This document shows, in pieces, positions 1-7,893 of a DNA stretch of 64,000 bases (positions are counted from its first letter, which is position 1; each line of letters starts with the position of its first letter). A program made the position numbers and the translations under genes. Location: positions 868,001 through 932,000 of the forward strand of contig NZ_BMYM01000002.1 in NCBI RefSeq assembly GCF_014652275.1, written 5' to 3'. Under the pieces are notes generated by a model that was not told where the DNA came from, made no database searches, and was given only the letters and a program-made list of their open reading frames with translations. The DNA is from Parahalioglobus pacificus. Its GTDB lineage: Bacteria > Pseudomonadota > Gammaproteobacteria > Pseudomonadales > Halieaceae.

Positions 1-392
1 GGCTCAATGGCCTAAAGCCCCGCTCTAGCGCCCTGAAAACGTGACTGCCCCAGCCCTGTCACGATGATCGCTGGCTTTATGGTCGATTTTTGACCAGCGA
101 TTGTGAGCAAATCCCCAACATCTTGGGGTAGGTGAGTCACTGGAATACAAGATAATGCGCCTATTGGGCCAATGCAAGGGCAATAGACTGGGATTATGCT
201 GTGGATAAGGTGTGCGCGGCGGGGTATACCAAACGGGTGTAGGTACCTACTAACCTGTGAGTTAGCGACTTACCTGAAAGACCGGCTCGACAGACATCCC
301 CTGAGCCATTTTCGGGAAGCCTACGATCATTTTTTTATAACGACCTTGACGTATATTCGTCCCAGTTATTTAGCTGGGGCAGCCGCCCGGAT
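1..392. other. Gene-free left edge with inverted repeat and one DnaA-box match
   Basis: No gene is convincing here. An 8-bp inverted repeat (ATCGCTGG at 67-74, CCAGCGAT at 94-101) surrounds a 19-base loop. A perfect 9-mer DnaA box, TTATCCACA, lies on the minus strand at 200-208. A single box without an AT-rich unwinding region or origin-linked genes does not make an origin. A short open frame (196-396) has no recognisable product and runs into the end of argF. Confidence 0.4.
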
Positions 393-1313
393 TTAGCGCC
401 GGGCAGCGTCCAAGAGGGTCTCCAGCAGCGCTTTCTGCGCGTGCAGGCGATTTTCTGCCTCGTCCCAGATAACCGTGTCTGGATTGTCCATCAGTCCCGC
501 GCTGATCTCCTCGCCGCGGTGGGCGGGCAGGCAATGCATGTACAGTGCGTCGCTGTTGGCGTGTGCCATCAACTCCTCATTCACCTGATAGGGCTGGAAC
601 ATTCCCTCGCGTGCGGTCTGTTCCTCCTCCTGACCCATCGAGGCCCAGACATCAGTTACCACCAGGTCGGTATTGCGGACGGCGGCAACAGGGTCGTGCT
701 CGACGTGGACGCGCTGCCCGTGTTGGCTCATCAGATCGGCGTCGGGCTCAAAGCCGGGAGGGCAGGCAATGGTGAGCTCAAAATCAAACTGCGCGGCGGC
801 ATTGATGTAAGACTGGCACATATTGTTGCCATCCCCGACCCAGCACACCCTGTGGCCGGCGATATCGCCGCGCCGTTCAAACCAGGTTTGCATATCGGCC
901 AGCAATTGGCAGGGATGGTAGCTGTCAGTGAGGGCATTGATAACCGGAACGCTGGAGTGTGCGGCAAAGCGCTCCACAATATCGTGCCCAAAGGTCCGTA
1001 TCATGACCACGTCCACCATGGAGGAGATCACGCGCGCGGAATCCTCGATGGGCTCTCCACGCCCAAGCTGGGTATCGTTTGGCGACAGGAACATGGCGTG
1101 GCCGCCCAGCTGAGCCATGCCGGCTTCAAAAGATACGCGGGTGCGGGTGGAGGATTTGGCAAAAATCATGCCCAGCACAGTGCCGGGGTAGCGGCGCTGA
1201 TCGACACCGTCGGCCCGTTCCTGCTTGAGCGTAATCGCGCGCCGGATAATGGTGCGCAATTCTTCTGGGCTGAAGTCCATCAGTGTGAGGAAATGCTGAG
1301 TCGCCATGGCCAA
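393..1313 (-). CDS. argF: Ornithine carbamoyltransferase
   Basis: This cytosolic enzyme joins ornithine and carbamoyl phosphate to make citrulline in arginine biosynthesis. The 306-residue length is normal for the family. The carbamoyl-phosphate-binding SSTRTR motif is near residue 55, the HPCQ-type motif is near residue 132, and the HCLP ornithine-side motif is near residue 261. It lies 108 bases downstream of argD on the same strand, so the two probably form an argD-argF unit. No clear T-rich terminator follows the stop codon. Confidence 0.96.
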   Translation of the reverse strand: MAMATQHFLTLMDFSPEELRTIIRRAITLKQERADGVDQRRYPGTVLGMIFAKSSTRTRVSFEAGMAQLGGHAMFLSPNDTQLGRGEPIEDSARVISSMVDVVMIRTFGHDIVERFAAHSSVPVINALTDSYHPCQLLADMQTWFERRGDIAGHRVCWVGDGNNMCQSYINAAAQFDFELTIACPPGFEPDADLMSQHGQRVHVEHDPVAAVRNTDLVVTDVWASMGQEEEQTAREGMFQPYQVNEELMAHANSDALYMHCLPAHRGEEISAGLMDNPDTVIWDEAENRLHAQKALLETLLDAARR

Positions 1314-1421
1314 TCCTATTCTTGCCTGTGCTGTCTAAATCGCTGCGTGTTTGTGTAAACCGGTTCGAGGTGCTTAACGGCGTAGGTCTCGCTGTGCCTT
1401 CATCGTCCCTGCCAAATGCCC

Positions 1422-2591
1422 CTAGGCGTAAAAAGCGTTGATCAGGGCGGCAACGCCGGCACCGAGCTCGCCTGCCTGTTCCTTGCTCATGACGAGCGGC
1501 GGCAACAGTCGAATCGTATTGCCGGCTGTTACGTTAATCAGTAGCCCTGCCCCCAGCGCTTGCCCAACAAGCTCAGTGCAGTCACGAGTCAGCTCGATGC
1601 CGATCATGAGCCCCTGACCACGCAGATCTGTAATGACTGAATTGTCAGCGACCCCTGCCACGACAGCGCTACGAACGGTTTCGCCAAGGGACAGTGCCCT
1701 GTTTGTAAGGTCACCGCCGCTGAGCGTGTTGGTGACGGCCAGGGCGGCGGCGCAGGCCAGGTGCCCGCCGCCGTAGGTAGAGCCATGGTGGCCGGGCCCA
1801 AACACATCGGCGGCTTTGCCCCGCGCCATACACGCACCGATGGGCATGCCGTTGCCCAGGCCTTTCGCGGTGGTAACGATGTCGGGTACTACATCGGTGC
1901 CCAAATAATAGAAGTGATGGCCGGTGCGGCCGTTGCCAGACTGCACCTCGTCGTAAATCAGCAGCCATTCATTGGCATCGCACAACGTGCGAAGCTCGCG
2001 CAGGTATTCGTCGCCCAGGGGCATGACACCACCCTCGCCCTGGATAGGTTCAACCATCACGGCGACCACATCGGGGTTGTTGTCAGCGATCGCGGCGATA
2101 GCAGCGCTGTCGCCCCTGGCGGCACGCACAAAGCCGCCCACCAGCGGTTCAAACCCGGCTTGGATTTTGCGATTGCCGGTGGCGCTCAGTGTGGCCATGG
2201 TGCGCCCATGAAACGCGCTCTCCAGTACCACAATTGAGGGCCGCTCAACGCCGCGCTGGTGACCATACATGCGCGCCAGTTTGATCGCGGCTTCATTGGC
2301 CTCCGCCCCTGAATTGCCGAAGAAAACGCGCTCCATACCGGTGATGCTTGTCAGTGCGTCGGCCAGATCTTCCTGAGGCTGGATGCGATACAGGTTGGAG
2401 GTGTGCATCAACTGCGAGGCCTGCTGCTGGATTGCCTCGGTAATGGCTGGGTGTGCGTGTCCCAGATTAGTAACGGCGATTCCCGACAGGCCATCCAGAT
2501 AGGCGCGGCCTTCCGTATCATAGAGCACGGCGCCTTCACCACGGGTGAAAGTCACGGGCAGGCGGGCATAGGTAGGCATCAGTGCTGACAT
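1422..2591 (-). CDS. argD: Acetylornithine/succinyldiaminopimelate aminotransferase
   Basis: A PLP-dependent class III aminotransferase making N-acetylornithine in arginine biosynthesis, possibly also serving in lysine synthesis. From the chosen ATG it has 389 residues, the usual size. The GNSGAEANEAAIKLAR phosphate-binding stretch, the DEVQSGNGRTG motif and the PLP lysine in TTAKGLGNG are all visible. A longer frame runs upstream to 2702, but its extra residues overlap a promoter-like box and hairpin and look non-coding, so the start MSALMPTYAR at 2591 is preferred. argF follows downstream. Confidence 0.94.
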   Translation of the reverse strand: MSALMPTYARLPVTFTRGEGAVLYDTEGRAYLDGLSGIAVTNLGHAHPAITEAIQQQASQLMHTSNLYRIQPQEDLADALTSITGMERVFFGNSGAEANEAAIKLARMYGHQRGVERPSIVVLESAFHGRTMATLSATGNRKIQAGFEPLVGGFVRAARGDSAAIAAIADNNPDVVAVMVEPIQGEGGVMPLGDEYLRELRTLCDANEWLLIYDEVQSGNGRTGHHFYYLGTDVVPDIVTTAKGLGNGMPIGACMARGKAADVFGPGHHGSTYGGGHLACAAALAVTNTLSGGDLTNRALSLGETVRSAVVAGVADNSVITDLRGQGLMIGIELTRDCTELVGQALGAGLLINVTAGNTIRLLPPLVMSKEQAGELGAGVAALINAFYA

Positions 2592-2600
2592 CGGTGTCCC

Positions 2601-2648
2601 CCAAAAACGCAAAAAGGCAGCTGCGGCTGCCTCTGAGGAGCGATCATA
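2601..2648 (-). promoter_or_regulatory. Terminator-like hairpin and -10 box in the argD leader
   Basis: Read on the minus strand, a TATGAT box (2643-2648) is followed by a 7-bp GC-rich hairpin (AGGCAGC, TGCG loop, GCTGCCT; 2615-2632), then TTTTTGCGTTTTT, and then the argD start at 2591. This has the form of an intrinsic terminator placed before the gene it precedes, which suggests attenuation or termination of a short leader RNA. If the TATGAT box is the true promoter, the terminated RNA would be only about 25-35 bases long. Function is inferred from layout alone. Confidence 0.45.
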
Positions 2649-2752
2649 GCGGTTACCCCGCCCGCGGTGCAAACCTCGTGACAGGGCAGAAATCCGCGGC
2701 AATAGTGGCTAGAATGGCGCCCCCGTTTGAACGACAACACAGGAGCTAATGC

Positions 2753-3082
2753 ATGGATATTATGGACACCATCAAAGAGCAGGTGGAGAACAACAGCATC
2801 CTGCTATATATGAAGGGCTCACCCAACCAGCCCCAGTGCGGCTTCTCAGCGCGCACCGTTCAGGCTTTGATGGCCTGCGGCGAGCGGTTTGCCTACGTTG
2901 ATGTGCTCTCAAACCCCGATGTGCGCGCAAACTTGCCCAAGTACGGCAACTGGCCCACGTTTCCCCAGCTGTGGGTGAACGGTGAGCTGGTCGGTGGCTG
3001 TGACATCGTCACTGAGATGGCTGAATCCGGTGAGCTGCAGCCCTTGATCAAGGAAGCGGCTGCTAGCCAAGCGACTGCCTGA
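2753..3082 (+). CDS. grxD: Monothiol glutaredoxin, Grx4 type
   Basis: A CGFS-type monothiol glutaredoxin that binds and delivers [2Fe-2S] clusters in the cytosol. The 109 residues match the family length. The signature CGFS is near residue 30, followed by the WPTFPQLWVNGELVGGCDIV segment that includes the cis-Pro and glutathione-binding region. A ribosome site (aggag) sits 7 bases before the ATG. A strong hairpin terminator follows directly. The neighbouring iron-storage genes bfr and bfd fit a shared iron theme, although they lie on the other strand. Confidence 0.95.
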   Translation: MDIMDTIKEQVENNSILLYMKGSPNQPQCGFSARTVQALMACGERFAYVDVLSNPDVRANLPKYGNWPTFPQLWVNGELVGGCDIVTEMAESGELQPLIKEAAASQATA

Positions 3083-3089
3083 TATCATA

Positions 3090-3119
3090 AAAGGCGCGAT
3101 AGTCAGCTATCGCGCCTTT
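3090..3119 (+). terminator. Intrinsic terminator after grxD
   Basis: A perfect 13-bp stem (AAAGGCGCGATAG at 3090-3102, CTATCGCGCCTTT at 3107-3119) closes on a TCAG loop. It starts 8 bases after the grxD stop and 18 bases before the end of the convergent bfr gene. The stem ends in A/T tracts on both sides, so it can serve both genes. Confidence 0.85.
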
Positions 3120-3136
3120 CTCATACCTGCCCTTGC

Positions 3137-3622
3137 TTATTCGTCGGGCTTCACCGTGTGCATCGCGGTCTGCAAGTAGTTCTGAATACCCACCTTCTCG
3201 ATCAGGCCCAGCTGAGTTTCCAGCCAGTCGATGTGTTCCTCCTCGGATTCCATGATATCAACGAGAATTTCTCGAGAGACGTAGTCTTTTGTTGAATTTG
3301 CATATTCGATGGCAGCAATCAGGTCGGCGTGGGCGATATGCTCCAGCTTCAGGTCGCACTCCAGCATCTCCTTGGTGTTCTCACCGATCATAAGGCGGCC
3401 CAAGTCCTGCAGATTGGGCAAGCCCTCCAGAAAGAGAATGCGCTCAATCAGTGAGTCGGCGTGCTTCATCTCATCGATAGACTCGTGGTACTCGTGCTCG
3501 CCCAGCTCTTTCAGGCCCCAGTCTTTGTACATGCGGGCGTGGAGGAAGTACTGGTTAATAGCCACCAATTCATTACCGAGAATGGTATTGAGGTGGTCGA
3601 TCATCTTTTGGTCGCCTTTCAT
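3137..3622 (-). CDS. bfr: Bacterioferritin
   Basis: A heme-containing ferritin that oxidises Fe(II) and stores iron inside a 24-subunit shell. The 161 residues match the family. The N-terminus [19 protein letters not shown] is typical, and ferroxidase glutamates and histidines are visible in [22 protein letters not shown] and ESEEEHIDW. The methionine of [11 protein letters not shown] corresponds to the conserved heme-ligand Met. The ribosome site AAAGGAGG lies 8 bases upstream of the ATG. A Fur-like palindrome sits about 90 bases upstream. bfd lies further upstream on the same strand. Confidence 0.96.
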   Translation of the reverse strand: MKGDQKMIDHLNTILGNELVAINQYFLHARMYKDWGLKELGEHEYHESIDEMKHADSLIERILFLEGLPNLQDLGRLMIGENTKEMLECDLKLEHIAHADLIAAIEYANSTKDYVSREILVDIMESEEEHIDWLETQLGLIEKVGIQNYLQTAMHTVKPDE

Positions 3623-4046
3623 GGTCTAGCCTCCTTTGTGTTGATGCGCAAAGAGTGACGCCTTTCTAACGCTAAGTCAACCTAAGTTATTGATTTTGTT
3701 GAAAATTTATAATGATAATCAGAGCGATTATCATCCCGTGATGTCGTGATACTGTTCAGCTAAGGGTCCAGTGTTGCCGGGCTGTGTTTCATGCCTTTGT
3801 TGGCAGAAATTTATGCAATGAGGGGGCAGCGGGGGAGGGCATTGATACAGCGCACTGCCGGCAAGGGTGCTTGTCTATAGGGGCACAAACAGTAAGAGCA
3901 GCAGTCAGTGCATCTGCAGCGCGATGCTACTTATGGCCCCGCGTGAATAATCACAGAAAGAAGCTGGCCAGCGTGGCCGGGTCTAAACAGGGAATATCCG
4001 GGTGTCGTACCCAGGGGCCGGGAACGAACTGGGAAGTGGTTAGCGA
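3623..4046. other. Intergenic region between bfd and bfr
   Basis: This 424-base stretch holds the bfr promoter and the Fur-like palindrome at 3712-3734. The part from 3735 to 4046 shows no recognisable gene or RNA. Short open frames crossing it have no family resemblance. Confidence 0.5.
3706..3734 (-). promoter_or_regulatory. Fur-box palindrome overlapping a -10 box upstream of bfr
   Basis: ATGATAATC (3712-3720) and GATTATCAT (3726-3734) form a perfect 9-bp inverted repeat around a 5-base spacer, very close to the Fur consensus built from GATAAT units. On the minus strand a TATAAA box (3706-3711) follows at once. A bound Fur dimer would cover the probable bfr promoter. Whether it represses or activates cannot be told from sequence. 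Confidence 0.7.
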
Positions 4047-4250
4047 TCAGGTGACGGCGTAGAACAGCTGCTCGTTGTCCATCACATCGTCCAGGGATTC
4101 GCGCACGATTTCTTTGGCGAGAATGCCGCATTTGCCGCACTGGCTGGCAACCCCAAGGCTGCTGTGTACGTCGCTTACCGAGCTGGCGCCATCCTGAACG
4201 GCGGCGCGGATCTGGGTATCGGTAATTCCTTTGCAAATACAGACGTACAT
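4047..4250 (-). CDS. bfd: Bacterioferritin-associated ferredoxin
   Basis: A small [2Fe-2S] protein that docks on bacterioferritin and donates electrons to release stored iron. The 67 residues carry the cluster ligands as CIC at positions 4-6 and CGKC at positions 38-41, in the Fer2_BFD fold. A Fur-box-like site lies about 50 bases upstream of the ATG. Known bfd genes are induced by iron starvation, and the site fits that. bfr follows 424 bases downstream on the same strand. Confidence 0.93.
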   Translation of the reverse strand: MYVCICKGITDTQIRAAVQDGASSVSDVHSSLGVASQCGKCGILAKEIVRESLDDVMDNEQLFYAVT

Positions 4251-4298
4251 GAGCGAAACGGTGGCTGGCTGCTGTCGATGGGCAAAAAGTAATAAGAA

Positions 4299-4313
4299 TG
4301 AGAATAATTGTCA
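4299..4313 (-). promoter_or_regulatory. Fur-box-like site upstream of bfd
   Basis: TGAGAAT-A-ATTGTCA (4299-4313) matches the 7-1-7 Fur model TGATAAT-N-ATTATCA at 12 of 14 arm positions and lies in an AT-rich stretch 49 bases before the bfd start. Its position suits iron-dependent repression. Confidence 0.6.
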
Positions 4314-4379
4314 ACAACAATCAATAACATTTCCTGACTCGGCCTGGGCTGGTGCTATCTGGTATGCGGTTTAACGCAA

Positions 4380-5012
4380 TTAGAGGTTGCCCATCAGTGC
4401 CTTCAATCGAGCCTCGACCAGCGGCAGGCGATCATTGCCGAAATACATATCATCCCCATTGATGAACAGTGTGGGTGAGCCATAGCCGCCACGCGCGATC
4501 ACGTCATCGGTGTTGGCGCGCAGTGCCGCTTTGTAAGTATCGTTATCACAGGCAGCAGCCAGCGCATCGCTGTCCAGACCGATTGCGCTGGCAATGTCGG
4601 CCAGTACCTCCGGCTGTGAGATGTCGCGATTATCTCCCCAGTACGCTTCGAAAACAGCGCGCGACCATGCGATCTCCTGACCTTGCTCGGCAGCATAGAT
4701 GGCAGCGCGCATGGCTTTGGCGCTGTTCACGGGAAACACGTCGGGTTGAATGATGCGCACGCCCGCCAGCCAGGCCCAGTCGCCCAAATCTTTAAGGTAG
4801 TAGCGGAACTGCCGTTCGTTGGCAGCAGCACTGGCGCGCTTGCTGTAGAGCTCCTGATTGACCGCGTTGAACACGCCGCCCACGAGAATGGGGCGCCACT
4901 GCATATCCACACCCAATTCCTGCGCCATTGGGATCATTCGCGTGAACGCCAGGTAGGTCCAGGGGCTGGAGCAGTCGTAGAAAAATTCCAGGGTGGGCTT
5001 CGCACTCATCAT
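4380..5012 (-). CDS. DsbA-fold 2-hydroxychromene-2-carboxylate isomerase-like protein
   Basis: A thioredoxin-fold protein of the kappa-GST/2-hydroxychromene-2-carboxylate isomerase family. The N-terminus has EFFYDCSSPWTYLAF, with a serine-rich active site instead of a CxxC pair, and the C-terminal part has the YGSPTLFINGDDMYFGNDRL cis-Pro segment. Length is about 210 residues, normal for the family. Members isomerise glutathione-activated aromatic-ring products, but many have unknown substrates. A GTG codon at 5024 is possible, but the ATG at 5012 is preferred. No degradation genes lie beside it, so the substrate is open. Confidence 0.8.
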   Translation of the reverse strand: MMSAKPTLEFFYDCSSPWTYLAFTRMIPMAQELGVDMQWRPILVGGVFNAVNQELYSKRASAAANERQFRYYLKDLGDWAWLAGVRIIQPDVFPVNSAKAMRAAIYAAEQGQEIAWSRAVFEAYWGDNRDISQPEVLADIASAIGLDSDALAAACDNDTYKAALRANTDDVIARGGYGSPTLFINGDDMYFGNDRLPLVEARLKALMGNL

Positions 5013-5071
5013 GGGTTTCCGCACAGGATCAAGAGGCCGCCGAGCTTAGCACACCGACTCTGCGCATTAGG

Positions 5072-5077
5072 TATAAT
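5072..5077 (+). promoter_or_regulatory. -10 box of the proA cluster
   Basis: A perfect TATAAT lies 27 bases before the proA ATG and is followed by the GC-rich stretch CGCCGGCCC. No good -35 box is obvious. This probably drives the long proA to lipB cluster. Confidence 0.5.
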
Positions 5078-5103
5078 CGCCGGCCCACAAGGGATGACCG
5101 AAC

Positions 5104-6360
5104 ATGGATATCAAGGATTACATGGCCGCTCTGGGCCGCGGAGCCAGAGCCGCCGCCAGCGATGTTGCAGCCTCCAGCACGGAGCAGCGCAATGCTGCAT
5201 TGCTGGCCGCGCGTCGTCGGCTGGATCAGGCCAGAGAGGCACTGACCCATGCCAATGAGCAGGATTTGGCGAGGGGAAGGAGTAATGGCTTGGACGCAGC
5301 GCTGCTCGATAGACTGGCGCTAACCCCGGCGCGCATCGATACCATGCTGGAGGGCCTGCGCCAGGTTGCCGATCTGCCAGATCCGGTCGCCAGTATCTCA
5401 GACATGCGCACCATGCCCTCTGGCATCCAGGTGGGACGCATGCGCGTGCCTCTGGGTGTGATAGGCATCATTTACGAGTCGCGCCCCAATGTGACCGTCG
5501 AGGCGGCCAGCCTGTGTCTTAAATCAGGCAATGCCACCATCTTGCGCGGTGGCTCTGAGGCCATTGAGTCGAACGCTGCTATCGCTGCGTGTCTGCGTGA
5601 TGCCCTGACCGAGGTCGGTTTGCCCGCAGCCGCTATTCAGGTGCTGGACACACCCGATCGCGCGGCGGTGGGCGAACTGATTACCATGCCGGAATACGTG
5701 GACGTGATTGTTCCCCGCGGTGGCAAGGGTCTGATTGAGCGTATCAGTGCGGACGCCCGGGTGCCGGTCATTAAGCACCTGGATGGCGTTTGCCACGTCT
5801 ACATCGACAGCGGTGCCGACCCATCAATGGCCACCGACATTGCCATCAATGCAAAAACCCAGCGCTACGGCACCTGCAATACCATGGAAACCTTGCTCGT
5901 AGCGCAGAGCGAGGCGGCGACGCTGCTGCCCTCTCTGGCAAGTGCATACGCCGAGCACGGGGTTGAGCTGCGCGGCTGCGAGCAAACACTGGAGATCGTG
6001 CCGGGCTTGCAGCAGGCCACGGAAGAGGACTGGCACGCGGAATACCTGGCACCGATTCTCGCGATCAAGGTGGTCGCCGATATCGATGCAGCCATGGCCC
6101 ACATTGCCACCTACAGCTCCCAACACACAGACACCATTGTCACGCGCGACCATTCCCGTGCCATGCGCTTCCTGCGTGAGGTGGACTCCAGCTCGGTCAT
6201 GGTCAATGCGTCTACCCGCTTTGCGGATGGATTTGAGTATGGCCTGGGTGCCGAGATCGGCATCTCAACCGACAAACTCCATGCGCGCGGCCCTGTAGGG
6301 TTGGAAGGTCTGACCTCGCAGAAATATGTGGTGCTGGGTGACGGACAAATTCGCACTTGA
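5104..6360 (+). CDS. proA: Gamma-glutamyl phosphate reductase
   Basis: Converts gamma-glutamyl phosphate to glutamate semialdehyde with NADPH, the second step of proline synthesis. It has the usual 418 residues. The catalytic cysteine is in [14 protein letters not shown], about residue 258. The [14 protein letters not shown] and [11 protein letters not shown] cofactor-binding segments are clear, as is the C-terminal [16 protein letters not shown]. proB is not adjacent. nadD begins directly after the stop, so the genes are probably cotranscribed. Confidence 0.97.
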   Translation: MDIKDYMAALGRGARAAASDVAASSTEQRNAALLAARRRLDQAREALTHANEQDLARGRSNGLDAALLDRLALTPARIDTMLEGLRQVADLPDPVASISDMRTMPSGIQVGRMRVPLGVIGIIYESRPNVTVEAASLCLKSGNATILRGGSEAIESNAAIAACLRDALTEVGLPAAAIQVLDTPDRAAVGELITMPEYVDVIVPRGGKGLIERISADARVPVIKHLDGVCHVYIDSGADPSMATDIAINAKTQRYGTCNTMETLLVAQSEAATLLPSLASAYAEHGVELRGCEQTLEIVPGLQQATEEDWHAEYLAPILAIKVVADIDAAMAHIATYSSQHTDTIVTRDHSRAMRFLREVDSSSVMVNASTRFADGFEYGLGAEIGISTDKLHARGPVGLEGLTSQKYVVLGDGQIRT

Positions 6361-6362
6361 CT

Positions 6363-7034
6363 ATGGATGTGGCTAAGCGCGCTCAGGCGGTAGCTGTGCT
6401 GGGTGGTACTTTTAACCCCGTGCACTTCGGTCATCTGCGCTCGGCCCTGGAACTGGTCGATCATCTGCACCTGTCGCAGCTCAGGCTGATGGTGTCGGCT
6501 CGGCCACCGCACCGGGACGAACCGCAAACCAGCGCGGAACACCGGGCTGCCATGGTGCAGCTGGCCGTGGATGATGAGCCTCGCCTGATTTGTGATACTC
6601 GTGAATTGGCGCGATCTGGCCCCTCCTACACAGTGGATAGTCTCAAGGCGCTGCGCGCTGAGGTGGGACAGGAAATGCCGCTGCTGCTTGTCGTGGGTGG
6701 TGACGCTGTTCAAGGCCTGACCGGTTGGTCGCGCTGGCAGGCCCTGCTGGACTATGCACATCTGGTAGTCGTGGCGCGCCCCGGATTTACCCTGCCACGT
6801 GGCGGAGAGCTAGGCGATTGGTTGACCAGCCACGAAGCGGGACTGCCCGGTGATCTGTTCGATGTGCCGCAGGGGCGGGTGTATCTGGAATCACTGCGGC
6901 CACTGCCCATTTCGGCAACGGAGATACGCGCGCTGTTGCAATCAGGCAAATCAGCGCGCTACCTGCTGCCCGACTCCGTACTGGACTATATTAATCAACA
7001 TGAACTTTATACAGGGAGATCTCCCACAACATGA
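6363..7034 (+). CDS. nadD: Nicotinate-nucleotide adenylyltransferase
   Basis: Adenylates nicotinate mononucleotide in NAD synthesis. The nucleotidyltransferase signature GGTFNPVHFGHLR is at the N-terminus and the ISATEIR motif is near residue 185. The 223-residue length is normal. A TTG codon at 6357 overlaps the proA stop and would add two residues; the ATG at 6363 is preferred. It sits between proA and rsfS, the usual context in gammaproteobacteria. Confidence 0.95.
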   Translation: MDVAKRAQAVAVLGGTFNPVHFGHLRSALELVDHLHLSQLRLMVSARPPHRDEPQTSAEHRAAMVQLAVDDEPRLICDTRELARSGPSYTVDSLKALRAEVGQEMPLLLVVGGDAVQGLTGWSRWQALLDYAHLVVVARPGFTLPRGGELGDWLTSHEAGLPGDLFDVPQGRVYLESLRPLPISATEIRALLQSGKSARYLLPDSVLDYINQHELYTGRSPTT

Positions 7035-7057
7035 CATTGAGCAAGAAAGCCTGACGC

Positions 7058-7393
7058 ATGGACGCTGAACCTTTGAAAGAACTGGTTCTTGAGGCGCTGG
7101 ATGACCTCAAGGCTGTTAACCCTGTCACTTTGGAAGTCAGTGCGATGACCGACGTGATGGACTACATGGTGGTTGCCAGCGGCACATCGAACCGGCACGT
7201 GAAATCCCTTGCCGACAACGTCTGTGTGGAGGCCAAGAAGCAGGGCATGCCGCCCATCGGTGTTGAAGGCCAGGATGCAGGAGAATGGGTGCTGGTGGAC
7301 TTCGGTGACGTGGTGGTTCATGTGATGTTGCCGGCAACCCGTGACTTCTACGACCTGGAGCGACTCTGGGTGGCTACTGACGCCGGCGCCTGA
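7058..7393 (+). CDS. rsfS: Ribosomal silencing factor
   Basis: Binds ribosomal protein uL14 on the large subunit and blocks subunit joining when nutrients run low. The protein has 111 residues of the RsfS/Iojap family, with [39 protein letters not shown] and the YDLERLW tail. The stop overlaps the start of rlmH by one base, which points to translational coupling. This rsfS-rlmH-mrdA-rodA order is common. Confidence 0.95.
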   Translation: MDAEPLKELVLEALDDLKAVNPVTLEVSAMTDVMDYMVVASGTSNRHVKSLADNVCVEAKKQGMPPIGVEGQDAGEWVLVDFGDVVVHVMLPATRDFYDLERLWVATDAGA

Positions 7394-7866
7394 TGCGCAT
7401 CACGGTACACACCGTGGGCAGTAAAATGCCCGGCTGGGTGACCGAGGGCACACAGGAGTACAGCAAGCGACTGCCGCGTGAGCTGAATCTGGAGTGGCGC
7501 GAGCTGCCACTGGCCCAGCGCGGAAAGCGCAATGGCAATACCGTCCGTCTGAAAGAGAAAGAAGGCGAGCAAATCCTCCAATCCATTGGGCCCAGTGATC
7601 TGGTTGTGGCCCTGGATGTGCTTGGCAAACCCTGGTCTACCGAATCATTGGCGCAGCGTCTGTCCGACTGGCAGATGAACGGGCGCAATGTCTCCCTGTT
7701 GGTGGGCGGCCCCGACGGCCTCTCTCGCGCCTGCCTGGATCGGGCCGATATGAAGTGGTCTTTGAGCGCGCTGACCTTGCCGCACCCGCTGGTGCGGGTG
7801 GTTTTGGCAGAACAGTTGTATCGGGCTTGGACAATCACTGTGAACCACCCGTATCATCGAGCCTGA
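7393..7866 (+). CDS. rlmH: 23S rRNA pseudouridine-1915 N3-methyltransferase
   Basis: A SPOUT-class methyltransferase that modifies pseudouridine 1915 in helix 69 of 23S rRNA, in the assembled ribosome. It has 157 residues. The SAM-binding trefoil knot appears as [44 protein letters not shown], and the family-specific C-terminus NHPYHRA is intact. It overlaps rsfS by one base and lies 27 bases before mrdA. Confidence 0.96.
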   Translation: MRITVHTVGSKMPGWVTEGTQEYSKRLPRELNLEWRELPLAQRGKRNGNTVRLKEKEGEQILQSIGPSDLVVALDVLGKPWSTESLAQRLSDWQMNGRNVSLLVGGPDGLSRACLDRADMKWSLSALTLPHPLVRVVLAEQLYRAWTITVNHPYHRA

Positions 7867-7893
7867 TTCATGGTGTGTCAGGCCGCGCGGTAG

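Noticed and set aside
1-392. Replication origin
   Set aside because: Only one DnaA box, no AT-rich 13-mers, no dnaA/dnaN/parAB/mnmG nearby.
196-396. 66-codon open frame at the left edge
   Set aside because: No family resemblance, no ribosome site, and it runs into the end of argF on the other strand.
441-1358. Long antisense frame across argF
   Set aside because: It is the mirror of a highly conserved gene in GC-rich DNA; residues show no protein-like pattern.
2592-2702. Upstream extension of argD
   Set aside because: It overlaps the -10 box and hairpin, is absent from family N-termini and is rich in random-looking Arg/Ala/Ser.
3784-4062. Open frame in the bfd-bfr gap
   Set aside because: No conserved pattern and it overlaps the end of bfd antisense.
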